DNA of 64,000 nt from Ramlibacter aurantiacus (GTDB taxonomy: Bacteria > Pseudomonadota > Gammaproteobacteria > Burkholderiales > Burkholderiaceae_C): assembly GCF_016722895.1 (NCBI RefSeq), contig NZ_JAEQNA010000001.1, positions 62,001-126,000 on the forward strand, written 5' to 3'. The translations under genes were made by a program, and so were the position numbers. Below the pieces are notes generated by a model. It was not told the origin of the DNA, ran no database searches, and saw only the letters and a list, made by a program, of their open reading frames with translations. Of this stretch, positions 37,142 through 46,184 are shown in pieces (within the stretch, counting starts at the first letter, position 1; every line of letters starts with the position of its first letter).

Positions 37142-37811
37142 CACCAGCCGCCTCGGCCAGCGCCCGGGGCGTGTCGTCGAAGACGATGCGCCCGTGCCCC
37201 ATGACCAGCACCCGGTCGGAGATGGCCAGCGCAATGGTGAGCTTCTGCTCGATCAGCAGCACCGACACGCCGCGCGCCTGGAGCACCCGCAGGGCCTGCG
37301 CCACCATCTCGACGACCTGGGGCGCCAGGCCTTCGGTGGGTTCGTCCACCAGCACCAGCTGCGGATCGCCCATGAGGGTGCGCGACAGGGTGAGCATCTG
37401 CTGCTCCCCGCCGGAGAGCACGCCGGCCGGTGTGTGCTGGCGGTCTTTCAGGCGCGGGAACAGCTGGTAGACCTCGTCGAAGGTCCAGCGCGGATCGCGC
37501 TGTCCGCGCTTGCATCCCAGCAGCAGGTTCTGGTGCACCGTGAGGCCGGGAAAGATGGCACGGTCCTCGGGCACGTAGCCGATGCCGGCGTGGGCGATCT
37601 GGTAGGGCTTGCGCCCCAGCAAGGCCTGCCCCTTCCAGCTGACGCGGCCGCTGGCCTGGCACAGGCCCATGATCGCCTTCGCGCAGGTCGAGCGACCCGA
37701 TCCATTGCGCCCGAGCAGGGCCACGATCTCGCCGGGGGCCACGGCGAAGGACACCCCATGCAGCACGTGGCTGAGGCCGTAGAACGCGTGCAGGTCCTGC
37801 AGCTGCAGCAT
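37116..37811 (-). CDS. livF: Branched-chain amino-acid-type ABC transporter ATPase LivF
   Basis: A 231-residue ABC ATPase. It has the LivF pattern: LQDLHAFYGLSHVLHGVSF, the signature VLSGGEQQMLTLSRTL, Walker B LVLVDEPTEGLAP and the H-loop region, where the usual His is not evident (SVLLIEQKLTIA fits LivF). The Walker A motif reads LLGRNGSGRSTCAKA, with Arg replacing the normally invariant Lys. Start ATG 37811 shares a base with the livG stop (TGATG). It is last in livHMGF. Confidence 0.92.
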   Translation of the reverse strand: MLQLQDLHAFYGLSHVLHGVSFAVAPGEIVALLGRNGSGRSTCAKAIMGLCQASGRVSWKGQALLGRKPYQIAHAGIGYVPEDRAIFPGLTVHQNLLLGCKRGQRDPRWTFDEVYQLFPRLKDRQHTPAGVLSGGEQQMLTLSRTLMGDPQLVLVDEPTEGLAPQVVEMVAQALRVLQARGVSVLLIEQKLTIALAISDRVLVMGHGRIVFDDTPRALAEAAGVRAEWLEV

Positions 37812-38566
37812 CAGGGTGCCTCCACGAATCGCCCGAGGTAGGCCTGCTGCACCCGGGCGTCGGCCCGCACGCGTTCGGGTGTGTCGAGCGCGATCACCTC
37901 GCCTTGCACCAGCACCGCCACGCGGTCGGCCAGGCCGAAGACCACACCCATGTCGTGCTCCACCATCAGCAGCGTGCGGCCTTCCGTGACGCGCGCGATC
38001 AGCTGCGTGAAGCGCTCGGTCTCGCTGCGGCTCATGCCCGCCGTGGGTTCGTCCAGCAGGATCACCTCGGAGCCACCCGCGATGGTCAGGCCCATCTCGA
38101 GCGCGCGCTGTTCGGCATAGCTCAGGTGCATGGCCGGCACCTCGCGCCGCGCCTGCAGGCCCAGCAGGTCGAGCAGCTCGCATACCCGCTCGTTCGCCCG
38201 GCGCATGCGGCCCGGCAGCCGCAGCAGCCGCCAGCCATGGCCCTGGCTCCACATCACCGCGCAGCGCAGGTTCTCGAACACGCTCAGCGAGGGGAACACG
38301 TGCGTGACCTGGAAGCTGCGCGCCAGGCCCAGGCGGTGGATCTCGTAGGGCGGCTTGCCGGCGATGGCTCGGCCCTGGAGCCGCACCTGGCCGCTGTCGG
38401 GTGCCAGGCGGCCGCTGACCAGGTTGAACAGCGTGGACTTGCCGGCGCCGTTGGGGCCGATGAGCGCCATTCGCTCACCCCGCTGCACGGCCAGGCTGGC
38501 GCCACGGATGACCTCGGTGCGGCCGAAGCGCTTGTGCAGGTCGATGAGTTCGAGCACGGCTGTCAT
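37811..38566 (-). CDS. livG: Branched-chain amino-acid-type ABC transporter ATPase LivG
   Basis: A 251-residue ABC ATPase with an intact Walker A (ALIGPNGAGKSTLFNLVSG), a signature region MHLSYAEQRALEMGLTIAGG, Walker B VILLDEPTAGMSRSE and H-loop LLMVEHDMGVVFGLADRVAV. The signature starts LSYAEQ rather than LSGGxQ, which is common in LivG. It overlaps livM by 4 bases (ATGA). Confidence 0.94.
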   Translation of the reverse strand: MTAVLELIDLHKRFGRTEVIRGASLAVQRGERMALIGPNGAGKSTLFNLVSGRLAPDSGQVRLQGRAIAGKPPYEIHRLGLARSFQVTHVFPSLSVFENLRCAVMWSQGHGWRLLRLPGRMRRANERVCELLDLLGLQARREVPAMHLSYAEQRALEMGLTIAGGSEVILLDEPTAGMSRSETERFTQLIARVTEGRTLLMVEHDMGVVFGLADRVAVLVQGEVIALDTPERVRADARVQQAYLGRFVEAP

Positions 38567-39780
38567 GCGCCCCGCTTTCGCAGGCGAAGCCCGGCCAGCC
38601 GGAACAGGGCCGCTCCGCCCAATACCGACAGGGCCGCGCCCCACCAGCTGCTGGCCTCGCGGGTGTGCAGCGACAGGCCCCCGAAGCGCAGTTCGGGACC
38701 GAGCATGGCCTCGAGCTGCAGGTGGTAGACCAGCTCGATCAGCGCCGCCATGCCGGCCCCTGCGAGGACCGCACCCGCGATGCGGACCAGCCGCGCAGCA
38801 GGCCATCCGCGCCCGCCTCGCGAGCTGCGATCGAGCAGCAGGCCGGCGACGCCGCCCGGCGCGAACATCACCGCGGCCAGGAAGGCAAGGCCCACGTACA
38901 GCAGCCAGGCGCGGGTCCATTCGGACAACAGCACGAAGGCCAGCACCATCAGCACCCCGCCGATGAGGGGTCCGACGAAGAACCCGGTGCCACCCAGGAA
39001 GGTGAACAGCAGGTAGGCGCCCGAGCGTGCCGCCCCGAATGCGTCGGCGGTGACGATCTCGAAGGCCAGCGCCGCCAGTCCGCCCGAGATGCCGGCGAAG
39101 AACGCCGACACCATGAAAGCCAGGTAGCGGATGCGGCGCGGGTCGTAGCCGATGAAAGCCACGCGCTCGGCGTTGTCGCGCACCGCGTTGAGCAGCCGCC
39201 CCAGCGCCGTGCGCGTGAACAGGTACATGAGCGCGGTGCAGGCGCCGGTGTAGATCGCGATCAGGTAGACCAGCTCGATCGACGGGCCCAGGCTGATGCC
39301 CCAGGGGGAGCCGCCCACCGTGCGGTCGGCCGTGACGCCGCCTTCGCCGCCGAAGACGCCGGGGAACATCAGGGCCGACGCCCAGGCCAGTTCGCCGATG
39401 CCCAGCGTGATCATGGCGAAGGCGGTGCCGCCCTTGCGCGTCGCCAACCAGCCGAACGCCGCCGCGCCGGCCAGCCCGGCCAGGCCGCCGACGAGGGGCA
39501 CCCCGCTGACCGGCAGCGCCAGGGTTCCGTCACCCACCAGCCGCAGCGCGTGGATGGCCCCGAAGGCGCCCAGGCCGGTGTAGACCGCGTGGCCGAAACT
39601 GAGCATGCCGCCCTGCCCCAGCAGGATGTTGTAGGAAAGGCAGGCGATGACGGCAATCCCCATCTGCCCGAGGATGGCGTGCGCCGAGGAACTGGTGAAC
39701 ACCCACGGCGCGCCAGCCAGCACCGCCGCGAAGAGGGCCCAGGGCCACGCCCGGGGTGCAGCCTTCACCCGCTCAAGCAT
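38563..39780 (-). CDS. livM: Branched-chain amino-acid-type ABC transporter permease LivM
   Basis: A 405-residue permease with about 10 membrane helices and the LivM family motifs LSYNILLGQGGMLSFGHAVY near residue 50, GRLLNAVRDNAERVAFIGYD (EAA-like loop) and FLGGTGFFVGPLIGGVLMV. A C-terminal extension (from about 320, with GGRGWPAARLVRIAGAVLAG) adds one or two helices beyond the usual family length. It overlaps livH by 8 bases. Confidence 0.93.
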   Translation of the reverse strand: MLERVKAAPRAWPWALFAAVLAGAPWVFTSSSAHAILGQMGIAVIACLSYNILLGQGGMLSFGHAVYTGLGAFGAIHALRLVGDGTLALPVSGVPLVGGLAGLAGAAAFGWLATRKGGTAFAMITLGIGELAWASALMFPGVFGGEGGVTADRTVGGSPWGISLGPSIELVYLIAIYTGACTALMYLFTRTALGRLLNAVRDNAERVAFIGYDPRRIRYLAFMVSAFFAGISGGLAALAFEIVTADAFGAARSGAYLLFTFLGGTGFFVGPLIGGVLMVLAFVLLSEWTRAWLLYVGLAFLAAVMFAPGGVAGLLLDRSSRGGRGWPAARLVRIAGAVLAGAGMAALIELVYHLQLEAMLGPELRFGGLSLHTREASSWWGAALSVLGGAALFRLAGLRLRKRGA

Positions 39781-40720
39781 CGCGGGTGCCCAGCAGGCCG
39801 CGGGGCCGCACGAGCAGCACCGCCACCAGCAGCAGGTAGGGCAGCACCGGTGCCAGCTGGCTCACCCGCAACTGCCACAGCGCCTGGCCGGGGGTGTCGG
39901 GGCCGATCGACAGTCCCAGGACGGCCAGGGCCCCTGCGAGCGAGCCACTCATGCCCACTGCCAGGGTCTGCAGCACGCCGATCGCCAGCGACGCGACGAA
40001 GGCGCCCGCCAGGGACCCCAGGCCGCCGACCACCACGACCACGAACAGGATGGAGCCCAGCGTGGCGGCCATGCCCGGCTCGGTCACGAAGGCGTTGCCC
40101 CCGATCACCCCCGCCAGCCCCGCCAATGCCGCGCCGCCGGCGAACACGCCCATGAACACCCGCGGCACGTTGTGGCCCAGGGCCTCGACCATCCGGGGGT
40201 GCGTCAAGGCGGCCTGGATCACCAGGCCGATGCGCGTGCGCGTGAGCAGCAGCCACAGCGCCAGCAGCATCAGCACGGCCACGGCCATCATGAAGCCGCG
40301 GTAGGCCGGAAAGTGAGTGCCGTACAGGGTGAACAGCGGGCCATCCAGGACAGCCGGCACGCGGTAGTCGACGGGGCCCGGTCCCCAGGCCAGCTTGACC
40401 ACCTCGAGCACGATGAACGACAGCCCGAAGGTGGCCAGCAACTCGTGCACATGGCCGAAGCGATGCACCCGGCGCAGCACCCCCACCTCGAACGCCGCGC
40501 CCAGCAGCCCCACCGCCGCGGGGGCCAGCACCAGGGCCGCCCAGTACCCGACCCGCTGGCTAACGGTGTAGGCGACGTAGGCTCCCAGCATGTAGAAGCT
40601 GGCGTGCGCGAAGTTGAGCACGCCCATCATGCTGAAGATCAAGGTGAGCCCGGCACACAGCATGAACAGCAGCAAGCCGTAGCTGATGCCGTTCAGGAGC
40701 GAGATGGCCAGCAGTTCCAT
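39773..40720 (-). CDS. livH: Branched-chain amino-acid-type ABC transporter permease LivH
   Basis: A 315-residue permease: SLLNGISYGLLLFMLCAGLT at the N-terminus, FAHASFYMLGAYVAY, the cytoplasmic loop ALTHPRMVEALGHNVPRVFM and FVVVVVGGLGSLAGAFVASL. It is the first gene of livHMGF. No periplasmic binding protein gene is present on either side in this window, so the substrate cannot be assigned beyond the family. Confidence 0.93.
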   Translation of the reverse strand: MELLAISLLNGISYGLLLFMLCAGLTLIFSMMGVLNFAHASFYMLGAYVAYTVSQRVGYWAALVLAPAAVGLLGAAFEVGVLRRVHRFGHVHELLATFGLSFIVLEVVKLAWGPGPVDYRVPAVLDGPLFTLYGTHFPAYRGFMMAVAVLMLLALWLLLTRTRIGLVIQAALTHPRMVEALGHNVPRVFMGVFAGGAALAGLAGVIGGNAFVTEPGMAATLGSILFVVVVVGGLGSLAGAFVASLAIGVLQTLAVGMSGSLAGALAVLGLSIGPDTPGQALWQLRVSQLAPVLPYLLLVAVLLVRPRGLLGTRDA

Positions 40721-40840
40721 GGGGGGCGGTTATAGACGACCTGCGGGCGGTTTTCCTGGCCGCATTCCCGCATGCCACCTCCGGAGTCGGCCCTGCGGGA
40801 CAATCCCAGCCCGATTCCGCTTCCGTTTTTCGATCGACAC

Positions 40841-41263
40841 ATGACCTATCCCATCCAGAAGAGCGAGGCCGAGTGGAAAGCCGTGCTGGCCGAGAAAGGC
40901 GCCGAGCCGGCCGCGTTCCAGGTGACGCGCCACGCGGCCACCGAACGGCCGTTCACCGGCAAGTACGAGCAGGTCTGGGCCGACGGCTCCTACCACTGCA
41001 TCTGCTGCGGCAACAAGCTGTTCGACGCCGGCACCAAGTTCGATGCCGGCTGCGGCTGGCCCAGCTTCTCGCAGGCCGTGCCGGGCGCCATCCAGGAGGT
41101 GGTGGACCGCAGCCACGGCATGGTGCGCACCGAAACCGTTTGTGCACAATGCGGCGCCCACCTGGGCCACGTGTTTCCCGACGGCCCGGCACCCACCGGC
41201 CTTCGCTACTGCATGAATTCCGCCTCGCTCGACTTCGACCCCGCCGACCCCGCCCAAGCATGA
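40841..41263 (+). CDS. msrB: Peptide-methionine (R)-S-oxide reductase MsrB
   Basis: A 140-residue enzyme that reduces methionine-R-sulfoxide in proteins. Zinc-binding CxxC pairs are in [11 protein letters not shown] and [12 protein letters not shown], and the catalytic Cys is in [12 protein letters not shown]. The family start [10 protein letters not shown] is present. ATG 40841 gives the normal length. The stop overlaps the yciB start (ATGA), heading a four-gene coupled operon. Confidence 0.96.
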   Translation: MTYPIQKSEAEWKAVLAEKGAEPAAFQVTRHAATERPFTGKYEQVWADGSYHCICCGNKLFDAGTKFDAGCGWPSFSQAVPGAIQEVVDRSHGMVRTETVCAQCGAHLGHVFPDGPAPTGLRYCMNSASLDFDPADPAQA

Positions 41264-41802
41264 AGCTGCTGCTCGACTTTTTCCCCATCGTCCTCTTCTT
41301 CGTCGCCTTCAAGGTGGCGGACATCTACTGGGCGACGGGCGTGGCCATCGTGGCCACGGTGCTGCAGATCGGCTGGCTGCGCCTGCGCACCGGCAGGACC
41401 GAGCCCATGCAATGGCTCAGCCTGGGCGTGATCGTGCTGTTCGGCGGCGCGACCCTGCTCGCGCACAACGACACCTTCATCAAGTGGAAGCCGACGGTGC
41501 TGTACTGGCTGATGGGTGGCGCCTTGGTCGCCGGGCAACTGTTGTGGCGCAAGAACCTGCTGAAGTCGCTGATGGGCGGCCAGATGAGCCTGCCCGACGA
41601 GGCCTGGCGCGTGATGAACTGGAGCTGGACCGCCTTCTTCGTGGGCATGGGCGCGCTGAACCTCTGGGTGGCCTACAGCTTCAGCACCGACACCTGGGTC
41701 AACTTCAAGCTGTTCGGTGGCCTGGGGTTGATGTTCGTGTTCATCGTGGCCCAGGCGCTTTACCTCGGCCGCTACCTCAAGGCCGAGGACGGGCAGTCAT
41801 GA
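41260..41802 (+). CDS. yciB: Septation protein A / YciB inner-membrane protein
   Basis: A 180-residue protein with five or six membrane helices of the YciB/IspZ family: [41 protein letters not shown], and [19 protein letters not shown]. The family affects envelope integrity and septation; the biochemical role is unknown. It overlaps msrB and bolA by 4 bases each. Confidence 0.94.
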   Translation: MKLLLDFFPIVLFFVAFKVADIYWATGVAIVATVLQIGWLRLRTGRTEPMQWLSLGVIVLFGGATLLAHNDTFIKWKPTVLYWLMGGALVAGQLLWRKNLLKSLMGGQMSLPDEAWRVMNWSWTAFFVGMGALNLWVAYSFSTDTWVNFKLFGGLGLMFVFIVAQALYLGRYLKAEDGQS

Positions 41803-42104
41803 GCGGCACCGGCATCACTGCCGAGGCCATCCGCCTGCGGCTGCAGGAAGCGCTGCAGCCCACGGCACTCGAGGTGATCGACGAAAGCCACGCCCACGCC
41901 GGCCACGCCGGCGCCGACGGCACCGGCTTCGGCACGCACTTCCGGGTGCGCATTTCGGCGCCCGCGTTCGTTGGCCGTGCCAAGGTGGCGCAGCATCGCC
42001 TTGTGTATGATGCCCTGCGCTCATTCATTGACCGCGGCCTGCACGCGCTGGCTCTCGAAACCAGCCCTTCGGCCTCTCCGGAATCCTCCAGGAACCCCCC
42101 ATGA
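41799..42104 (+). CDS. bolA: BolA family protein
   Basis: A 101-residue BolA-like protein with the class II KH-like fold: IRLRLQEALQPTALEVIDES, then THFRVRISAPAFVGRAKVAQ and HRLVYDALRSFIDRGLHALA. BolA proteins work with monothiol glutaredoxins in iron-sulphur metabolism or act as regulators. It is coupled to yciB and to the parvulin gene (4-base overlaps). Confidence 0.92.
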   Translation: MSGTGITAEAIRLRLQEALQPTALEVIDESHAHAGHAGADGTGFGTHFRVRISAPAFVGRAKVAQHRLVYDALRSFIDRGLHALALETSPSASPESSRNPP

Positions 42105-42880
42105 AAATGCACCTTGCCGCGGCCCTGGCCGCCGTTACCCTGGCCGTTGCCTTGCCCGCGGGCGCGCAGAACATTGCCGTCATCAACGGCAAGCCCGTTC
42201 CCAAGGCCCGCGCCGACGCGCTGGCTGCCCAGGTCGCCCGCAGCGGCCGCCCCGTCACCCCGGAGATGGCCGAGCAGATCAAGGAAGAGGTCATCGCGCG
42301 CGAGATCTTCATGCAGGAAGCCCAGCGCCGCGGGCTGGACGCCAGCGACGATTTCAAGTCCCAGATGGAGCTGGCCCGCCAGACCCTGTTGATCCGCGAG
42401 CTGCTGTCCGACGTGCAGAAGAACAACCCGGTCACCGACGCCGAGGTCCAGGCCGAGTACGACAAGTTCGTCGCCGCCAATGCCGGCAAGGAATACCGCG
42501 CGAGGCACATCCTGGTGCCCACCGAAGCCGAAGCCAAGACCATCATCGCCAACCTGAAGAAGGGGGCCAAGTTCGAGGACATCGCGAAGAAGCAGTCCAA
42601 GGACCCGGGCTCCGGCGCGCAAGGCGGCGACCTCGACTGGGCCTCGGCCAACAGCTACGTGCCCGAGTTTTCCGAAGCCCTGACCAAGCTCAAGAAGGGT
42701 GAGCTCACCCAGGCGCCGGTCAAGACGCAGTTCGGCTGGCACGTCATCCGCCTGGACGATGTGCGCGACGCGCAGTTGCCCAAGCTCGAGGAGGTCAAGC
42801 CCCAGATCGCCCAGCAACTGCAGCAGCAGAAGCTGATGAAGTTCCAGGACGAGCTGCGTGCCAAGGCGCGCATCGAGTAA
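42101..42880 (+). CDS. Exported parvulin-type peptidyl-prolyl isomerase
   Basis: A 259-residue periplasmic chaperone/isomerase. The signal peptide is about 1-23 (ending ALPAGAQ). A SurA-like helical region (about 40-130) precedes the parvulin domain (about 133-225: YRARHILVPTEAEAKTIIAN, GGDLDWASANSYVPEFSEAL, FGWHVIRLDDVR). It probably helps outer-membrane protein folding. ATG 42101 overlaps the bolA stop. Confidence 0.93.
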   Translation: MKMHLAAALAAVTLAVALPAGAQNIAVINGKPVPKARADALAAQVARSGRPVTPEMAEQIKEEVIAREIFMQEAQRRGLDASDDFKSQMELARQTLLIRELLSDVQKNNPVTDAEVQAEYDKFVAANAGKEYRARHILVPTEAEAKTIIANLKKGAKFEDIAKKQSKDPGSGAQGGDLDWASANSYVPEFSEALTKLKKGELTQAPVKTQFGWHVIRLDDVRDAQLPKLEEVKPQIAQQLQQQKLMKFQDELRAKARIE

Positions 42881-42886
42881 ACCGGT

Positions 42887-43333
42887 TTGATCTCCAGAGC
42901 GATCAGCGCCGCCCTGGTCGGCGTATGGCTGGCGTCGGGCGCCTGGGCGGGCCCAGCCGGCAGCCGGCTGGTCACGGCCCAGAGCCGCACCCACGGTGCC
43001 TACCTGGTGGACGCCACCGGGCGGGCCCTCTATCTCTTCACGGCCGACCAGCGGGCCGAGCCCGGACCGGCAGCCAGCCGTTGCCACGACGCCTGCGCCC
43101 AGGCCTGGCCTCCGGTGATCGCGGCCGGCAATCCGGAGGTGGGAGCCCACCTGCAGGCCCGCCTGCTGGGTGCCGTGCAGCGGCGCGACGGCTCGCGCCA
43201 GCTCACCTATGGCGGCTGGCCGCTGTACTACCACGCGCAGGACCGGGGTCCCGGCAGCGCCACGGGCCACGGCCTCAAGGCCTTCGGCGGCGAGTGGTCG
43301 CTGGTGAGCCCCTCGGGCAGCCGCGCTCGCTGA
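42887..43333 (+). CDS. Exported COG4315-type repeat protein
   Basis: A 148-residue exported protein with a signal peptide (about 1-21) and two copies of the YLVD/YLFT-type repeat (HGAYLVDATGRALYLFTADQ and LTYGGWPLYYHAQDRGPGSA) seen in putative lipoproteins of unknown role. It starts with TTG 42887, six bases after the parvulin stop, with no strong Shine-Dalgarno. Conserved Cys in SRCHDACAQAWPP may form a disulphide. Confidence 0.8.
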   Translation: MISRAISAALVGVWLASGAWAGPAGSRLVTAQSRTHGAYLVDATGRALYLFTADQRAEPGPAASRCHDACAQAWPPVIAAGNPEVGAHLQARLLGAVQRRDGSRQLTYGGWPLYYHAQDRGPGSATGHGLKAFGGEWSLVSPSGSRAR

Positions 43334-43360
43334 GCCGAGCCCAGGTGCCGCGAGGCCGCG

Positions 43361-44119
43361 CTATCGCAGCGCCCGGCTCGCCGCCGCGATCAGCCCGATC
43401 AGCACGGGCTGGTGCAGCATGTACCAGCTCAGGCTCCAGCGCCCCATCCACCGCAACCACGCCGTGCCTGGAGGCACCGCACCGGCCACCCAGGCGGGTC
43501 GCCGCCGGATCGTCCACCGTCCCGCGGCCATGCCCCACCACACGACGCCCAGCCACGGCACGAGCGGCACGTAGTCCTGGGTGACGGGCTTGCGCCCGAT
43601 CAGCCCCAGCCAGTTCCAGGCAGGCGTGTTCAGCGCCTCGGGCAGCAGGCCGGCGCCATGCGCGGCCTGTGCGCCGAATTTCAGGGCGATGACCACGGCA
43701 CCCGCGAGCCACAGCCACGCGCCCCAGTGCGCGGTCAGGCGCGCGATCACCAGCATCACCGCGATGCCGTGCAGCACGCCGAAATAGATGAAGCTGTCCG
43801 GAAAAGCCAGGTACGAGCCGATGCTGACCACCACCGCACAGCCGGCCACCTGCGCCCATCGGCGCCAGAAACGCGGCCAGCCCTGCCCCTGCAGGCTGGC
43901 CGCGGCCTGGCCCAGTCCCGCGCAGAACAGGAAGGCGCTCACGATGGCCGTGCGCTGCCAGGTCCAGACGGGATCGGCATGGAAGTCTTGCCGCCACCAG
44001 CCGAACCAGTCGAGGTCGAAGGCGAAGTGATAGGCGGTCATCCACGCGATGGCGAGCCCGCGCAGGACATCGATGCGGTCGTATCGGGAACGGCTGGCCT
44101 CGGGCATGGCGCGCACCAT
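43361..44119 (-). CDS. Membrane acyltransferase-like protein (DUF1624 type)
   Basis: A 252-residue membrane protein with about seven helices, starting YDRIDVLRGLAIAWMTAYHF, as in the heparan-alpha-glucosaminide N-acetyltransferase/DUF1624 group. Other family motifs are FIYFGVLHGIAVMLVIARL and WSLSWYMLHQPVLIGLIA. It probably transfers an acyl group to a periplasmic acceptor; the acceptor is unknown. It is divergent from rlhA across 56 bases. Confidence 0.87.
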   Translation of the reverse strand: MVRAMPEASRSRYDRIDVLRGLAIAWMTAYHFAFDLDWFGWWRQDFHADPVWTWQRTAIVSAFLFCAGLGQAAASLQGQGWPRFWRRWAQVAGCAVVVSIGSYLAFPDSFIYFGVLHGIAVMLVIARLTAHWGAWLWLAGAVVIALKFGAQAAHGAGLLPEALNTPAWNWLGLIGRKPVTQDYVPLVPWLGVVWWGMAAGRWTIRRRPAWVAGAVPPGTAWLRWMGRWSLSWYMLHQPVLIGLIAAASRALR

Positions 44120-44161
44120 AACCGACCCGTCCGCTGCCTGGCTCGGCCATACCCCCGCTGG

Positions 44162-44167
44162 GATAAT
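44162..44167 (+). promoter_or_regulatory. Extended -10 (TGGGATAAT) 8 bases before rlhA
   Basis: GATAAT, preceded by TGG as in an extended -10, ends 8 bases before ATG 44176. Transcription from it would leave almost no leader, and no Shine-Dalgarno is present. The same arrangement is found before map. Confidence 0.45.
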
Positions 44168-44175
44168 CGCGGGCC

Positions 44176-46176
44176 ATGCTCGCCCACCACCAGCTCGAAC
44201 TGCTCGCCCCCGCGCGCGACGCCGACATCGGCATCGAAGCGATCAACCACGGGGCCGATGCGGTCTACATCGGCGGGCCGGGGTTCGGCGCCCGGGCCTC
44301 GGCGGGCAATGGCGTCCGGGACATCGAGCGGCTCTGCCGGCATGCGCATCGGTTCGGCGCGCGGGTGTTCATCACGCTCAACACCATCCTGCGCGACGAC
44401 GAACTCGACGACGCCCGCCGCATGGCCTGGGACGTGTACCGCGCCGGCGCCGACGTGCTGATCGTGCAGGACATGGGCCTGCTGGAAATCGAGCTGCCTC
44501 CGATCCAGCTGCACGCGAGCACGCAGACCGACATCCGCACCGTTGAAAAGGCGCGCTTCCTGCAGGACGTGGGCTTTTCGCAGATCGTGCTGGCGCGCGA
44601 ACTCACGCTGGAGCAGATCCGCGAGATCCGTGCCGGCCTCGATGCGCAGCGCTGCAAGCTCGAGTTCTTCGTGCACGGGGCGCTGTGCGTGGCCTACAGC
44701 GGCCAGTGCTACATCTCGCACGCCCACACGGGCCGAAGCGCCAACCGCGGCGACTGCTCGCAGGCCTGCCGCCTGCCCTACCACGTCACCGATGCGCAGG
44801 GCCGCTTCGTCGCCCACGACAAGCACGTGCTCTCGCTGAAGGACAACAACCAGAGTGCCAACCTCGCGGCGCTGGTCGACGCGGGGGTGCGCAGCTTCAA
44901 GATCGAGGGCCGCTACAAGGACATGGGCTACGTGAAGAACATCACCGCCCATTACCGGCTGCTGCTGGACGAGCTGATCGAGCAGCGCGAAGCCAGCGAA
45001 CTGCCGCTGGCCCGCGCCTCCGCCGGCCGCACCACCTTCAGCTTCACGCCCGATCCGGACCAGAATTTCAACCGCGAGTTCACCGACTACTTCGTCAACG
45101 GCCGGCAGGACGACATCGGTGCCTTCGATTCGCCCAAGAACCCGGGCCAGCCGATCGGCTGGGTCACGCAGGTGGGGCCCGACTGGATCGAACTGGCGTG
45201 CACCGACGCGCAGAGCGTGCTGCACAACGGCGATGGCCTGTGCTACTTCGACCTGCAGAAGGAACTGGTGGGCGTGGCGATCAATCGCGCCGAACCCGTC
45301 GCATCCGCGGGCCGCTGGCGCGTCTTCCCGAAAGACCCGATCGCCGGGCTGCGTGACCTGCGCAAGGGCACCATGCTCAATCGCAACCGTGACATGAGCT
45401 GGGTGCGCCGGCTCGACAAGAAGTCGAGCGAGCGCCGCATCGGCGTCTGGGCCCGCCTGTCGGAAACCGGCCAGGGATTCGCCCTCACCCTCACCGACGA
45501 GGACGGCCACACGGCGAGCGCCGAGGTGCGGCACGCGCATGAGCCGGCCCGTGACGGCGACCGCGCGCTCGAGGTGCTGCGCGAACAGCTGGGCCGCTTC
45601 GGCGGCAGCCTGTTCGAGCCGCTGGAGATCCAGCTGTCCGTGACGAGGCCCTGGTTCATCCCGGCGTCGGTGCTCAACGCCCTGCGCCGCGACGCCACGA
45701 CCCTGCTGGAAGCTGAGCGGCTGGCCGCCTACCAGCGCCCGCCGCGCGGCGCACCGGTGCAGCCGCCCGCGCCCTACCCCGAGGACACGCTCAGCTACCT
45801 GGCCAACGTGCTGAACGGCAAGGCTCGTGATTTCTACGCGCGGCACGGTGTGCGGGTGATCGCCGCGGCCTACGAAAGCCACGAGGAGGAAGGCGAGGTC
45901 AGCCTGATGATCACCAAGCACTGCGTGCGCTGGTCGATGAGCCTGTGCCCCAAGCAGGCCCGTGGGGTCATCGGGGTCAAAGGCACCATCAGGGCCGAGC
46001 CGCTGCAACTGCTCAATGGCCGCGAAAAGCTGACCTTGCGTTTCGACTGCAAACCCTGCGAAATGCACGTGGTGGGCCGCATCAAGCCGTCGGTGTTGAA
46101 CCAGCGCACGCGCGAGCTGGCGCGGGGCGTGCCTTTGACGTTCTATCGCACGCGGCCCGCCGTGTCCGGCCGCTGA
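44176..46176 (+). CDS. rlhA: Peptidase U32 family protein, RlhA-like (23S rRNA hydroxylation)
   Basis: A 666-residue U32 protein. It starts HQLELLAPARDADIGIEAIN and has IQLHASTQTDIRTVEKARFL, and a Cys-rich core HGALCVAYSGQCYISH followed by NRGDCSQACRLPYHV, the likely iron-sulphur ligands. In E. coli RlhA hydroxylates C2501 of 23S rRNA, while the related TrhP acts on tRNA; length and the start favour RlhA. The C-terminal part (from about 520) matches the U32 collagenase-like extension. Confidence 0.84.
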   Translation: MLAHHQLELLAPARDADIGIEAINHGADAVYIGGPGFGARASAGNGVRDIERLCRHAHRFGARVFITLNTILRDDELDDARRMAWDVYRAGADVLIVQDMGLLEIELPPIQLHASTQTDIRTVEKARFLQDVGFSQIVLARELTLEQIREIRAGLDAQRCKLEFFVHGALCVAYSGQCYISHAHTGRSANRGDCSQACRLPYHVTDAQGRFVAHDKHVLSLKDNNQSANLAALVDAGVRSFKIEGRYKDMGYVKNITAHYRLLLDELIEQREASELPLARASAGRTTFSFTPDPDQNFNREFTDYFVNGRQDDIGAFDSPKNPGQPIGWVTQVGPDWIELACTDAQSVLHNGDGLCYFDLQKELVGVAINRAEPVASAGRWRVFPKDPIAGLRDLRKGTMLNRNRDMSWVRRLDKKSSERRIGVWARLSETGQGFALTLTDEDGHTASAEVRHAHEPARDGDRALEVLREQLGRFGGSLFEPLEIQLSVTRPWFIPASVLNALRRDATTLLEAERLAAYQRPPRGAPVQPPAPYPEDTLSYLANVLNGKARDFYARHGVRVIAAAYESHEEEGEVSLMITKHCVRWSMSLCPKQARGVIGVKGTIRAEPLQLLNGREKLTLRFDCKPCEMHVVGRIKPSVLNQRTRELARGVPLTFYRTRPAVSGR

Positions 46177-46184
46177 GGCGCTGC

